Origin: an uncultured Bacteroidales bacterium | GTDB lineage: Bacteria; Bacteroidota; Bacteroidia; Bacteroidales; UBA932 | DNA length: 54,335 nucleotides | Direction of reading: 5' to 3' | NCBI GenBank assembly: GCA_900546445.1 | Contig: URCV01000003.1 | Coordinates: forward strand, 1 to 54,335 | Shown: piece after piece, positions 18,065 to 27,387 of the stretch | How positions within the stretch are numbered: position 1 is the stretch's first letter | How the letters are laid out: every line of letters starts with the position of its first letter | Position numbers and translations under genes: made by a program | Notes under the pieces: model-generated | What the model saw: the letters and a program-made list of their open reading frames with translations, nothing else | The model's database searches: none | Told to the model about the DNA's origin: nothing

Positions 18065-21000
18065 TTAGAATGACAAATTCACACCGAAACTTACTGTCCT
18101 CTGTTGCGGATAATAACCCGTGATGACATTCTGGCTCTCAGGGTCGATGTACTTGAATCCGGTGAATGTAAGAAGGTTAGTTCCTGTCACATAAACGCGA
18201 AGCTTGTCTACGCCGAACTGGTTGAGCAGCTTGGCAGGGAAAGAATATCCCAGTGTGGCGTTCTTAAGTCGCAGGTATGTTCCGTCACGTTTCCAGAAAT
18301 CTGACTGAAGGCCGTTATTTCTGTAAGATGCCTTGTCCACTGAAAGACGTGGGAATTGGGCATTGGTATTGTCAGGTCTCCAGCTGCCCTCTACCAAGTA
18401 GAGAGGAGCATTGTCATAATTGGCATACCAAGGAACGGTCAATGGGGTGAGGTCGGTCACTCCGTTCAGGTTAGACCACGCACCCATAAGCATCTTGTCG
18501 CAGAGGGTTGCTCCCTGGAATTGGAGCGAGAAGTCGAATCCGGCGTAGTCGGCGTCGAACTGGAACGAGAACATCATCTCCGGCATAGTGCTGCGGGCGA
18601 TTCTCACCATATCCTCTGAATTGATCTGACCGTCGCCGTTGATGTCCACATACTTGATGTCTCCCAGACGTGGGGTGACACTGGCCGGCTTAGGTGCGTT
18701 GTCGATTTCTTCCTGAGTCTGGTACAGGCCGTCTGACTTGTATCCCCAAACTGAACCTACAGATGTTCCGAGTACGCTCTGCCAAGGAAGCACGTTGTCA
18801 CTCTGCTTCTTAGAAAGGATGCGGTTATGGGCGTAGGTGAAGGTTCCGGTGATGCCGTAATTGAATTTGTTAACTCTGTTACGGTGACGGATGATGAAGT
18901 CGATACCCTGGTTGTCGAACGCACCTGAGTTCTCCTGTGAAGGATAGTGTCCACCCAAAGATGGAGGGAACACGCTGCCTATGGTGTTCAATATATTATA
19001 GGTGTACTTATAGAAGTAGTCTGCCTCGATGCTGAGCTTACCCTTCCAAGCACTGAAGTCGAAACCTATGTTCGATGAGCGGAGACGCTCCCAAGTAAGG
19101 TCTTCGAATGGATAGGAAACTGCATTGTAGAGAGTATTCTGTGCAGTAGGAGTGCTACCGAATGCGACGCTGTTCGCCGACCAGCTGTAGCTCTTCCTGT
19201 ACTGGTACGCTGCCACGTTTTTCGAGCCAAGCTCACCGATGGAACCGCGCAACTTGAACATATCTACCTGAGGGAATGCATCTTTGAAGAATTGCTCCTT
19301 AGACATTACCCAGCCCACGGATGCTGATGGGAAGAAGCCCCATCTGTGATCCTTATGGAAAAGATAAGAACCATCGTAACGGCCCGCTACCTCCAAAAGG
19401 TATTTGTCCGCGTAGATGTAGTTGATTCTTCCTACATAACCTGCCTGTGCGCTATGGCCATAAGATTCGGAATTCTGTGCAGTCTTTGCGTCTCCGAGGT
19501 TCAAGTAAGGAAGGTCGAAGAATGCGAATGTCCTGCGGGAACCGGTAAACAACTCACTCGTGTTTTTGGTCTGCTCATAAAGGAAGAGAGCTCCGATGGT
19601 GTGCTTTCCGAAGGTGTTGTTATAGGAAATCTGAGGACGGAAGACTACCTGCTCCTCCTTAGTGTCTCCTTTATACATATTACCATCCTTAAGGAGGTTA
19701 GCTGCATCTACGAGTGAATAGGTGGTGCTTCCGAATGAATCCGGAGCGAGCACCTTGTAAGAGTAGCTGAAGGTCTTGCTTACTGCGTCCTTCCAGTCCC
19801 AGCTAAAGAAGATGGATGCCTTCAACCCTTCTAGGAACGGGAATGAGTATTCGGCGCGGGCCGATGTCTCCACTTTGACGTTACGTACGTCCTGGAATCC
19901 GGAATTGGCCGAACCATAGAGAGGGTTAGCCGCCGTGGTCTTGGTTCTGTAGCCGGAAACCGGTGTGCCGTTAATCTCCTGTGGGACGAACGGAAGCGAG
20001 TAGAGCATCTGATGGAAGATGCTTAATGACTTCTGGTTCTCGTATGAATAACCGCCCGGAATGTGGTTTTCTGCTACGTATCCGCCAAGGTTCAGGGAAA
20101 TTTTCATGTTTTCGATAGGATTGGCCTCCACATTCGAACGGAAGTTCGTCTTGCTATAGTTATGACCCTCGATGATACCGTCCTGGCTGAGATAACCGCC
20201 GCTTATGAAGTATCTTACCTTCTTGTTACCGCCGTTTACGGACACGCTGTGCTGCTGCATAGTGGTGGTGCGATAGAGCGGTGCGGTCCAGTCAGTGTTC
20301 TCGAGTCCGTCGTTAGGGTCACCGTTAGAAGTCATATCTATCTGCTCCTGAGTGAAGTAAGGCTCATTACCGTCGAGAACGCGTCCGAGGTTGTAGTACT
20401 CCATATATTGGGTACCGTTCATCATCTTAGGAAGGGCCGTAGCGCTCGAAAGGGTCATACTTCCACTATAATTAATGGTAGCCTTGCCTTCGGTACCGCT
20501 CTTCGTGGTGATGAGAATAACACCCGAACCACCGTCCATACCATATACGGCACAGGCAGCGGCGTCTTTCAAGACAGAAATGGATGCGATGTCGTGAGCA
20601 TCGACACTTCTCATCGTACGTTGCACTCCGTCTACCAGCACGAGAGGCTTGGTACCTTGATAAGATGAGTAACCGCGCACGAGCATAGTCACGTCATCGG
20701 AACCAGGCTGGCCTAATGACTGCTGAGACACGATGCCCGGAAGCTTTCCGACAAGTGCCTGAGAGACGTTACTTGATGTGGTCTTAAGAATCTCGTCTTG
20801 AGTCACGGCAGCGACAGAACCCGTCAAATGAGCTTTTTTCTGTGTACCATAACCCACTACGACTGCTTCTTCGAGGGCATTTCTGTCTTCGCGAAGAACC
20901 ACGTCGATTACTTTCTGTCCATTCACTTTGACTTCCTCGGTTATATAGCTCATAGAACTATACACCAAAGTCTCCGATTTGGAGGCAGTAATGGAATAAG

Positions 21001-21214
21001 AACCATCAAGTTCACTCAAGACTCCTTTAGTCGTGTTCTTGATGTAGATGCTAACTCCCGGCATAGGAGCGCCACTTTCATCTGTTACTTTACCAGTAAT
21101 GACATTTTGCGCGAACGTGTCGACTGCTGTCACGCAGAGCAACGCCACGAGAGAAATAAGGGTCTTCCTCCAAGCAAAAGTCTTCTGTTCATTACCTTTA
21201 GCGTTAGAATTCAT
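18065..21214 (-). CDS. SusC/RagA family TonB-dependent outer-membrane transporter
   Basis: I place the start at 21214 because the Met there precedes a credible signal peptide ending at F-A-Q; the longer reading adds 43 residues that run through the presumed promoter. The mature protein (about 1,010 aa) has an N-terminal carboxypeptidase-regulatory-like domain (V-I-T-G-K-V-T-D-E-S-G-A-P-M-P-G-V), a TonB box region, the plug (E-E-A-V-V-V-G-Y-G-T-Q-K-K) and a beta barrel ending in aromatic Phe (V-N-L-S-F). It imports glycan oligomers across the outer membrane using TonB energy. It is the first gene of the 14-gene operon. No ECF sigma/anti-sigma or hybrid two-component regulator is encoded next to it. 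Confidence 0.95.
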   Translation of the reverse strand: MNSNAKGNEQKTFAWRKTLISLVALLCVTAVDTFAQNVITGKVTDESGAPMPGVSIYIKNTTKGVLSELDGSYSITASKSETLVYSSMSYITEEVKVNGQKVIDVVLREDRNALEEAVVVGYGTQKKAHLTGSVAAVTQDEILKTTSSNVSQALVGKLPGIVSQQSLGQPGSDDVTMLVRGYSSYQGTKPLVLVDGVQRTMRSVDAHDIASISVLKDAAACAVYGMDGGSGVILITTKSGTEGKATINYSGSMTLSSATALPKMMNGTQYMEYYNLGRVLDGNEPYFTQEQIDMTSNGDPNDGLENTDWTAPLYRTTTMQQHSVSVNGGNKKVRYFISGGYLSQDGIIEGHNYSKTNFRSNVEANPIENMKISLNLGGYVAENHIPGGYSYENQKSLSIFHQMLYSLPFVPQEINGTPVSGYRTKTTAANPLYGSANSGFQDVRNVKVETSARAEYSFPFLEGLKASIFFSWDWKDAVSKTFSYSYKVLAPDSFGSTTYSLVDAANLLKDGNMYKGDTKEEQVVFRPQISYNNTFGKHTIGALFLYEQTKNTSELFTGSRRTFAFFDLPYLNLGDAKTAQNSESYGHSAQAGYVGRINYIYADKYLLEVAGRYDGSYLFHKDHRWGFFPSASVGWVMSKEQFFKDAFPQVDMFKLRGSIGELGSKNVAAYQYRKSYSWSANSVAFGSTPTAQNTLYNAVSYPFEDLTWERLRSSNIGFDFSAWKGKLSIEADYFYKYTYNILNTIGSVFPPSLGGHYPSQENSGAFDNQGIDFIIRHRNRVNKFNYGITGTFTYAHNRILSKKQSDNVLPWQSVLGTSVGSVWGYKSDGLYQTQEEIDNAPKPASVTPRLGDIKYVDINGDGQINSEDMVRIARSTMPEMMFSFQFDADYAGFDFSLQFQGATLCDKMLMGAWSNLNGVTDLTPLTVPWYANYDNAPLYLVEGSWRPDNTNAQFPRLSVDKASYRNNGLQSDFWKRDGTYLRLKNATLGYSFPAKLLNQFGVDKLRVYVTGTNLLTFTGFKYIDPESQNVITGYYPQQRTVSFGVNLSF

Positions 21215-21471
21215 TTGGTTAACAATTACATTTAGTTTAGTGTAAAGATAGTGCCACCATAGCACGTCTTTTCGATACAAATTTAATTGATAATATACAC
21301 ACTTTAACGCAAATTTCCGCAATTTTATCGTTAAAAAGCGCAAATGTCATATAACGCCGGCGAGGCTCGCCATCCCCACCTGTTTTCACGGGTAGTGCCT
21401 GAGCATTTACAAAGAAAAATCCCAAGAAGAAGACATTGACACCCTAGGAATCCTAAAGATTCTTTAACGGA
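21215..21471. promoter_or_regulatory. Non-coding leader and promoter region of the PUL operon
   Basis: This 257-nt gap lies upstream of susC. On the minus strand a TATCTTTA box (21243-21250) resembles the TAnnTTTG -7 element and lies 28 nt before the start. A TTTG at 21278-21281 is 27 nt further upstream, longer than the usual spacing, so it may not pair with the box. A small GC-rich palindrome (GGCGAG-G-CTCGCC) occurs around 21360. No other gene is visible. Confidence 0.4.
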
Positions 21472-21999
21472 TCACCATTCCCACTCGTCGAAGAGAGCCT
21501 TAAGTTCGCTCGGCTTTTTAGTCACGAACACGCGTCCTAAAACTCCGACGGACACTATTTGAATCTTTTCGTCACGCTGCATATACCCCACACTGAAAAG
21601 GAAATAGTCTTCCGTATAAATAAGGGACTCGCAATACTTGGCGAAAATATTATCTACCCCGAAGAGACTGGACAACATCCCCAGTTCACCCATATCCTTA
21701 TCGTTCATCACACTGGCCAACACCACCTCGCTGAACTTATCCTTATGCTTCCTGGAATCCGGGCAAGATGATGCCAATGCCACCACCAAAGCCACCACGA
21801 CACCGGAAACCACCCAAGCAATCACGCGGCGTCTTTTACGTCTCTCCGCTATATACTTATCCACTTCCCGTCTAAAAGCCGCCTGAGCTTCCTCTTCAGT
21901 CGCCCCACTATAATAAATATCCTCCGGGATATCCTTAATATATCCTTCGAACTTGCCGTTCCTCTCCTTCAAGACTCCGAAAAATCCGTTGTAATACAT
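21472..21999 (-). CDS. Membrane-anchored protein with a HicB-like N-terminal domain
   Basis: A 175-residue protein that I do not recognise as a named family. Residues 1-50 resemble the HicB-type antitoxin fold (Y-Y-N-G-F-F-G-V-L, G-Y-I-K-D-I-P, G-A-T-E-E-E-A-Q-A-A-F). A basic stretch (R-R-K-R-R-R) is followed by one transmembrane helix at about 59-77. An 85-residue C-terminal domain (K-F-S-E-V-V-L ... D-Y-F-L-F-S-V-G-Y) is reminiscent of DUF4359-like proteins and should be outside the cytoplasm. No HicA toxin gene is adjacent. It reads on the same strand as the PUL but is separated from susC by 257 nt. Confidence 0.6.
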   Translation of the reverse strand: MYYNGFFGVLKERNGKFEGYIKDIPEDIYYSGATEEEAQAAFRREVDKYIAERRKRRRVIAWVVSGVVVALVVALASSCPDSRKHKDKFSEVVLASVMNDKDMGELGMLSSLFGVDNIFAKYCESLIYTEDYFLFSVGYMQRDEKIQIVSVGVLGRVFVTKKPSELKALFDEWEW

Positions 22000-22028
22000 A
22001 ACAATAGTGTCTATTTAGTTTTATATCA

Positions 22029-22036
22029 CAAAGATA
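22029..22036 (-). promoter_or_regulatory. -7 box (TATCTTTG) for the HicB-like membrane protein
   Basis: An exact TAnnTTTG match on the minus strand, 29 nt before the start at 21999. No clear TTTG lies at the expected upstream distance. Confidence 0.45.
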
Positions 22037-22115
22037 ATCTAATAAACCGACATCTCTTGTCAGTGAAGTGAAGATTTGCGATAATTTAGCTCTTTTATTT
22101 GTCTGCGATTCTTAT

Positions 22116-22123
22116 TATTTTTG
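22116..22123 (+). promoter_or_regulatory. -7 box (TATTTTTG) for the SPOR lipoprotein-leuS-yitT operon
   Basis: An exact TAnnTTTG match 23 nt before the ATG at 22147. A TTTT at 22093-22096 stands at the -33 distance (19-nt spacer). It is divergent from the box at 22029-22036. Confidence 0.5.
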
Positions 22124-22146
22124 TAGGATAGTAAAAATTGAGTTCT

Positions 22147-22701
22147 ATGAAGAAGATATTTGCGGCAATTTCACTTTCGGTTTTGGTTTTGAGCGTTTCG
22201 TCTTGTGATCTTTTCAGGTCGCTTGCAGGAAGGCCCACGTCCGCTGAGTTGAAATCGGCCATCGAGAAGCAGCAAAGTTCCGCCCAGCAAATGCAAGCCA
22301 TAACGGAAGAACCTGCCATAACGACAGAGCAAACTGCCCCGGAAGAGACCATCGCCGTAGCTTCTCCCCAAGCTAAGAAAGAGGAATATACTATGGTAAA
22401 GCGCGAAGGCAGGATGTCCGTTCCGCTTGCTTACACCCATACTAACAGTACGTTAAAGGCTACGCCGGAGCACTCATACTATATAATCGTGGGAACCTAC
22501 AGACAGAGGCCTACCCTTAACAAGATGATTAAGGATGCCCACGATGCCGGCTACGAGACCTTCCTTCTGGAGTACTCTAACGGACTCACTTCAGTAGGAC
22601 TTATGCCTTGCGACAACCTAGGCGAGGCCATAGATGCCTATGCTAAAGTATCGAAAGAGGACTTCTGCCCTAAAGACGCGTGTATTTTAATAGCTAAATA
22701 G
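22147..22701 (+). CDS. SPOR-domain lipoprotein
   Basis: A 184-residue protein; I use the ATG at 22147 rather than an upstream TTG because it opens a clean signal peptide with a lipobox ending at Cys20 (V-S-S-C). After a Gln/Glu/Thr-rich linker (about 40-95) the last ~80 residues form a SPOR-like domain (Y-Y-I-I-V-G-T-Y-R-Q-R-P-T-L-N-K ... G-Y-E-T-F-L-L), which in known proteins binds denuded peptidoglycan at division sites. It lies 10 nt before leuS and is probably co-transcribed with it. A role in the cell envelope or septum is inferred from the domain. Confidence 0.85.
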   Translation: MKKIFAAISLSVLVLSVSSCDLFRSLAGRPTSAELKSAIEKQQSSAQQMQAITEEPAITTEQTAPEETIAVASPQAKKEEYTMVKREGRMSVPLAYTHTNSTLKATPEHSYYIIVGTYRQRPTLNKMIKDAHDAGYETFLLEYSNGLTSVGLMPCDNLGEAIDAYAKVSKEDFCPKDACILIAK

Positions 22702-22711
22702 ATATCATACA

Positions 22712-25438
22712 ATGGAATACGATTTTAAGAAAATAGAAAGCAAATGGCAGGAGCGATGGGCGGCCGAAGGAACCTACAAAGTCACCGAGGACAAATCGAA
22801 GCCGAAATACTACGTGCTCGATATGTTCCCATATCCTTCTGGAGCAGGCCTTCACGTAGGACACCCGCTCGGATACATCGCAAGTGACATTTACTCCAGA
22901 TATAAGAGACTTAAAGGGTTCAATGTGCTTCACCCTATGGGCTACGACGCATTCGGACTCCCGGCCGAGCAATACGCCATACAGACTGGTCAACACCCCG
23001 AGATAACCACCGAGAAAAATGCTGCCAGATATCGTCAGCAGCTCGACAGAATAGGCTTTTCCTACGACTGGTCACGCGAGATAAGAACCTGCGATCCGGC
23101 ATTCTACAAATGGACTCAATGGGCCTTCCTGAAGATGTTCTCATGCTGGTATGACCCACAGCAGGACAAGGCGCGCCCTATCAACGAACTCATCGAAAAA
23201 TTCTCCACCACCGGCTACGACGGCATCACTGCGGAGCAATGGAATGCCTTCGACGAGAAGGAGAAGGATGCCGTTCTGATGCGCTACCGCATCGCCTACC
23301 TCGGCGAAACGTCCGTCAACTGGTGCGAGGGCTTGGGAACGGTATTGGCCAATGACGAAGTCAAAGACGGTCTGAGCATTCGCGGAGGCTTCCCTGTCGA
23401 GCAGAAAAAAATGAAACAGTGGCAGCTTCGCGTCAGCGCCTACGCAGAAAGGCTTCTTAAAGGTCTGGACGGACTTCAGTGGAGCGACTCGCTTAAGGAC
23501 ATGCAGCGTAACTGGATAGGCAAATCGGAAGGTACGGAAGTGGTGTTCAACACAGTCTGCGATGGAAAGGAGCTTCCCGTCACCATCTTCACCACACGCG
23601 TAGACACCATATTCGGAGTAAGCTTTATGGTACTCGCTCCTGAAAGCGAATTGGTGGCCCAGCTGACCTCGGCTGAGCAAAAGGACGAAGTGGATGCCTA
23701 CATCCAAGAAGTCAAGAAAAAGACGGAGAGGGAGAGAATCTCCCAAAAATCAGTGACCGGAGTATTCTCCGGCGCATACGGAATCAACCCTCTGAGCGGA
23801 GAGAAGATTCCTATCTGGATAAGCGAGTACGTGCTCGCAGGCTACGGTACGGGCGCCATTATGGCAGTGCCGGCGCACGATAGCAGGGACTACGCATTCG
23901 CTAAGAAATTTGGACTTCCCATCATCCCTATCATCGAGGGATGCGATGTCAGCGAGAGCTCATTCGATGCCAAGTCCGGCACGATGTGCAATAGCGGCTT
24001 CCTGAACGGCAAGAGCGTCGAGGAAGCGATAGAATTGGCCAAGGACTACGTGGAAGAAAAGGGAATTGGCCGTAGAAAGGTAAATTACAGGCTCCGCGAT
24101 GCCATTTTCTCGCGTCAAAGGTACTGGGGAGAGCCGTTCCCGATTTACTATAAGGACGGTATCGCCACTCCGGTAGATGAGTCCGATTTGCCGATAAGAC
24201 TTCCGCAGATAGACTCATTCAAGCCTTCTGCAAGCGGAGAGCCGCCACTTGCCCGCGCGAAGAACTGGACATATAAGGGGTATCCGCTCGAGACGAGCAC
24301 TATGCCTGGATTTGCAGGATCATCGGCATATTATCTTAGATATATGGACCCTCACGACGACAAGGCTCTCGTAGACAGGGAGATAAATGAGTATTGGCAG
24401 TCTGTGGACTTGTATGTGGGAGGTACGGAGCACGCAACCGGACACCTCATCTACTCGCGCTTCTGGAACAAATTCCTCTACGATTTGGGTTATATCTGTA
24501 AGGACGAGCCTTTCGACAAGCTTATAAATCAGGGTATGATTCAGGGCCGCTCGAACTTCGTATATCGTATAGTAGGCACGAACACTTTCGTGTCCCTGGG
24601 CCTTAAGGATAAATACGAAACTACTGAGATTCACGTAGATGTGAACATCGTGCATAATGACAAACTGGACTTGGAGGCTTTCAAGGCTTGGCGTCCGGAA
24701 TATGCCGATGCAGAGTTCGTGCTGGAAAACGGCGAGTATGTCTGCGGATGGGCCATAGAGAAGATGAGCAAGAGTATGTACAATGTCGTAAATCCTGACG
24801 ACATCTGTAACACCTATGGTGCCGACACGCTTCGTCTATATGAGATGTTCCTGGGTCCGGTAGAGCAGAGCAAGCCGTGGGACACTAAGGGAATCGACGG
24901 CGTAAACCGCTTCCTGAAGAAATTCTGGAGACTCTTCTACGACTTCGACAACTTTATAGTTACGGACGAAAAGGCCACTCCTGCAGAACTCAAGTCGCTC
25001 CACAAACTCATCGCAAAGGAGCAATCCGACATAGAGGCCTTCTCATATAACACCACGATAAGTGCCTTTATGATAGCGATTTCAGAACTCAGCGAGTGTC
25101 ATAAGAGAGAGATTCTCGAGCCACTCGTAGTGCTTATTAGTCCTTTTGCGCCTCACATCGCAGAGGAATTGTGGGAGGCCCTTGGCCATAAGGAAAGCGT
25201 ATGCCAAGCTACCTTCCCTGAATATGTAGCCGCATACACGGTGGAAGACACAGTTACATATCCCGTACAGTTTAACGGAAAGATGCGCTTTACCATAGAC
25301 CAGAGCAAGAGCGCTACCCCGACAGAGGTGGAACAGGCAGTACGAAATGCGCCTCAGACCGCCAAATACGTGGGAGACGGAAACATCGTTAAAGTCATCG
25401 TGGTGCCTGGTAGAATTATTAACATAGTCGTAAAGTAA
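22712..25438 (+). CDS. leuS: Leucyl-tRNA synthetase
   Basis: A 908-residue class I aminoacyl-tRNA synthetase that charges tRNA-Leu. The HIGH-type motif is H48-V-G-H51 after Y-P-S-G-A-G-L, and the KMSKS loop (E-K-M-S-K-S) is at about residue 684. The CP1 editing domain lies between them (G-T-G-A-I-M-A-V-P-A-H-D-S-R-D). The C-terminal anticodon-binding part is complete (A-P-H-I-A-E-E-L-W). Its stop overlaps the ATG of the next gene by one base (TAATG). Confidence 0.97.
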   Translation: MEYDFKKIESKWQERWAAEGTYKVTEDKSKPKYYVLDMFPYPSGAGLHVGHPLGYIASDIYSRYKRLKGFNVLHPMGYDAFGLPAEQYAIQTGQHPEITTEKNAARYRQQLDRIGFSYDWSREIRTCDPAFYKWTQWAFLKMFSCWYDPQQDKARPINELIEKFSTTGYDGITAEQWNAFDEKEKDAVLMRYRIAYLGETSVNWCEGLGTVLANDEVKDGLSIRGGFPVEQKKMKQWQLRVSAYAERLLKGLDGLQWSDSLKDMQRNWIGKSEGTEVVFNTVCDGKELPVTIFTTRVDTIFGVSFMVLAPESELVAQLTSAEQKDEVDAYIQEVKKKTERERISQKSVTGVFSGAYGINPLSGEKIPIWISEYVLAGYGTGAIMAVPAHDSRDYAFAKKFGLPIIPIIEGCDVSESSFDAKSGTMCNSGFLNGKSVEEAIELAKDYVEEKGIGRRKVNYRLRDAIFSRQRYWGEPFPIYYKDGIATPVDESDLPIRLPQIDSFKPSASGEPPLARAKNWTYKGYPLETSTMPGFAGSSAYYLRYMDPHDDKALVDREINEYWQSVDLYVGGTEHATGHLIYSRFWNKFLYDLGYICKDEPFDKLINQGMIQGRSNFVYRIVGTNTFVSLGLKDKYETTEIHVDVNIVHNDKLDLEAFKAWRPEYADAEFVLENGEYVCGWAIEKMSKSMYNVVNPDDICNTYGADTLRLYEMFLGPVEQSKPWDTKGIDGVNRFLKKFWRLFYDFDNFIVTDEKATPAELKSLHKLIAKEQSDIEAFSYNTTISAFMIAISELSECHKREILEPLVVLISPFAPHIAEELWEALGHKESVCQATFPEYVAAYTVEDTVTYPVQFNGKMRFTIDQSKSATPTEVEQAVRNAPQTAKYVGDGNIVKVIVVPGRIINIVVK

Positions 25439-26358
25439 TGGAAAAAAAGAAAGTTGTCACAGGAATAAAGGAATACATCCTTTTGACTATAGCCTGTTTC
25501 ATATTCGCGATGGCCTGGGAGGGATTCATGATCCCTTGTCAGATGTCGGCAGGCGGTATGATGGGACTCTCGACTGTCATCCAATACGCTACCGGCGGGT
25601 TTATTCCGGCCCAATACACCTATATCGTAATCAACATAGTGCTGATTGTGGTCGCGATGTGGTTTATGGGTATCGGATTCGGATTCAAGACCATCTACTG
25701 CATAGTGGTTTCTACCATTATGATGGCCATTGTGAGTAAATTGGAGTTCCTGCACTGTGCTCCGGGCCAATTTTTCTATGTCCATGACAGACTACTGGTT
25801 CCGCTGATTGCCGGTTCACTCGAAGCGGTGGCCATCGGACTCGTCATACGAAATGGTGGAAGCACCGGAGGAACGGACATCATCGCACTGATGATAAATA
25901 AGTATTGGCCCGTTACCCTGAGCGCCGCATTTATGATAATGGACCTCGTAATCGTCGGACTGATTCTGCTGCTCCCGGACCGCACTTTCGCCGATATGAT
26001 ATACGGCATAGTGGAAATCGTGGCATTCTCGATACTCGTCGACGTGGTGGTCGGAGGTTCGAAAGGCTCCTATCAGCTATTTGTATTCTCCGAGAAATAT
26101 AAGGAAATCGCAGACCACATCATAAACGATATGGGACGCGGCGTCACTGTGCTCAATGCGCAGGGATGGTACACGAAGAGCGAAAAGAACGTGCTTATGA
26201 TTCTCATAGGACGTAAGGAACTGCCTTCGCTAATGAAAGAGATTAAGAAACTGGATTCCAGGGCATTTATGTCGGTATCCCCTACTAATAACGTCTATGG
26301 AGAAGGTTTTGAAGAGATAAAAGCCGGTATTTCAAGAAATAAATCTAAAAATGCTTAA
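25438..26358 (+). CDS. YitT family membrane protein (first of two)
   Basis: A 306-residue protein with five hydrophobic segments in the first ~200 residues and a soluble C-terminal DUF2179 domain (G-R-G-V-T-V-L-N-A-Q-G-W-Y-T, K-L-D-S-R-A-F-M-S-V). The N-R/N-G-G-S-T-G-G-T-D-I-I-A-L motif at about 138-150 is a family hallmark. Function is not established; members are inner-membrane proteins sometimes suggested to be transporters. The start overlaps the leuS stop, and the end overlaps the next yitT by 8 nt. Confidence 0.88.
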   Translation: MEKKKVVTGIKEYILLTIACFIFAMAWEGFMIPCQMSAGGMMGLSTVIQYATGGFIPAQYTYIVINIVLIVVAMWFMGIGFGFKTIYCIVVSTIMMAIVSKLEFLHCAPGQFFYVHDRLLVPLIAGSLEAVAIGLVIRNGGSTGGTDIIALMINKYWPVTLSAAFMIMDLVIVGLILLLPDRTFADMIYGIVEIVAFSILVDVVVGGSKGSYQLFVFSEKYKEIADHIINDMGRGVTVLNAQGWYTKSEKNVLMILIGRKELPSLMKEIKKLDSRAFMSVSPTNNVYGEGFEEIKAGISRNKSKNA

Positions 26359-27286
26359 GGGTACATCAATTTTCATAAGTTTGAAAGAGTATGTCATCAT
26401 TACTCTAGGTATGCTTTTGTACATCGTGGGATGGAGCGTTTTCCTCGTTCCTAACCAATTGGTAGGCGGCGGCGTGTCCGGTCTGGCATCGGTAGTTCAA
26501 TACGCCACTAACGGAGCCGTCAAGATGGGTTACACCTACTTCGTGGTCAACGTAGTATTGCTGATCATCGCGATGTTCATTCTAGGAAACAAGTTCGGAT
26601 TCAAGACCATCTATGCGATAGTGATAGCGTCTGTCGGACTGAACGTCTTCCAGGAAATCATCCCTGCGGATATTTGCCAGACTCTGGCCGTGGAGAACGG
26701 CAAGTTGATGAGCTCCATCATGGGTGGACTTATGGCCGGTGTAGGTATAGGATTGTGTATGTCACAGGGAGGAAGCACAGGAGGAACGGATATCATAGCC
26801 CTGATAGTAAACAAATACCGTAACGTTTCACCTGGCAAGATGATTCTCGCGATGGACGTAGTGATTATCCTCTCGTCCCTGCTGGTTCCTATCCAGGACG
26901 CCGATGGTTCCATTATGCAGTTTAACGAAAAGATAACGACTTGCGTATATGGTTTCATCTTGATAGTCGTGAACGGAACCGTACTCGATATGGTCATAGC
27001 CGGTACTCGACAGAGCGTTCAGCTTTTCATACTAAGCAAGAAGCATAAGGAGATAGCAGATGCCATCACTAATGACCTTCACAGGGGCGTCACGGTCCTT
27101 AACGGAATGGGATGGTACACTAAGGAGCCTACGGAAGTATTGATGGTTCTCACTAGAAAATACGACCTCAACGTACTTCTTAGATACATAAAGAACATAG
27201 ACCCGGAGGCCTTCCTATCAGTATCTACGGTTACCGGCGTGTACGGAAAGGGATTCGAGTCCATAAAAACCGGACGAAAGAAATAG
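26351..27286 (+). CDS. YitT family membrane protein (second of two)
   Basis: A 311-residue paralogue of the preceding gene with the same order: membrane segments, Q-G-G-S-T-G-G-T-D-I-I-A-L, and a C-terminal DUF2179 domain (R-G-V-T-V-L-N-G-M-G-W-Y-T-K). The two proteins differ enough at most positions to indicate an old duplication. Tight overlap suggests balanced expression and possible hetero-oligomers, which is inference. A strong intrinsic terminator follows 37 nt downstream. Confidence 0.88.
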   Translation: MLKGTSIFISLKEYVIITLGMLLYIVGWSVFLVPNQLVGGGVSGLASVVQYATNGAVKMGYTYFVVNVVLLIIAMFILGNKFGFKTIYAIVIASVGLNVFQEIIPADICQTLAVENGKLMSSIMGGLMAGVGIGLCMSQGGSTGGTDIIALIVNKYRNVSPGKMILAMDVVIILSSLLVPIQDADGSIMQFNEKITTCVYGFILIVVNGTVLDMVIAGTRQSVQLFILSKKHKEIADAITNDLHRGVTVLNGMGWYTKEPTEVLMVLTRKYDLNVLLRYIKNIDPEAFLSVSTVTGVYGKGFESIKTGRKK

Positions 27287-27323
27287 AATTTAGCTGATTT
27301 CACCACATTTTAAGCATAAAAAG

Positions 27324-27353
27324 CCCGTTAGAGCATCGTCTAACGGGTTTTTT
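27324..27353 (+). terminator. Intrinsic terminator of the leuS-yitT operon
   Basis: A perfect 9-bp stem (CCCGTTAGA / TCTAACGGG) with a 6-nt loop is followed by six Ts. An A-run precedes the stem, so it could act in both directions. It is the only canonical intrinsic terminator I found in the Bacteroidales part of the window. Confidence 0.92.
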
Positions 27354-27356
27354 AAT

Positions 27357-27364
27357 TATCTTTG
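27357..27364 (+). promoter_or_regulatory. -7 box (TATCTTTG) for the AraC-type regulator
   Basis: An exact TAnnTTTG match immediately after the terminator T-run and 23 nt before the start at 27388. Confidence 0.5.
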
Positions 27365-27387
27365 ATATCACTAACCATCATAAGATT

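Noticed and set aside
21215..21343. 43-residue N-terminal extension of SusC
   Set aside because: It would place a non-signal segment before the signal peptide and cover the presumed promoter.
21355..21375. GC-rich palindrome upstream of susC as a terminator
   Set aside because: The loop would be one base and no T-run follows on the relevant strand.
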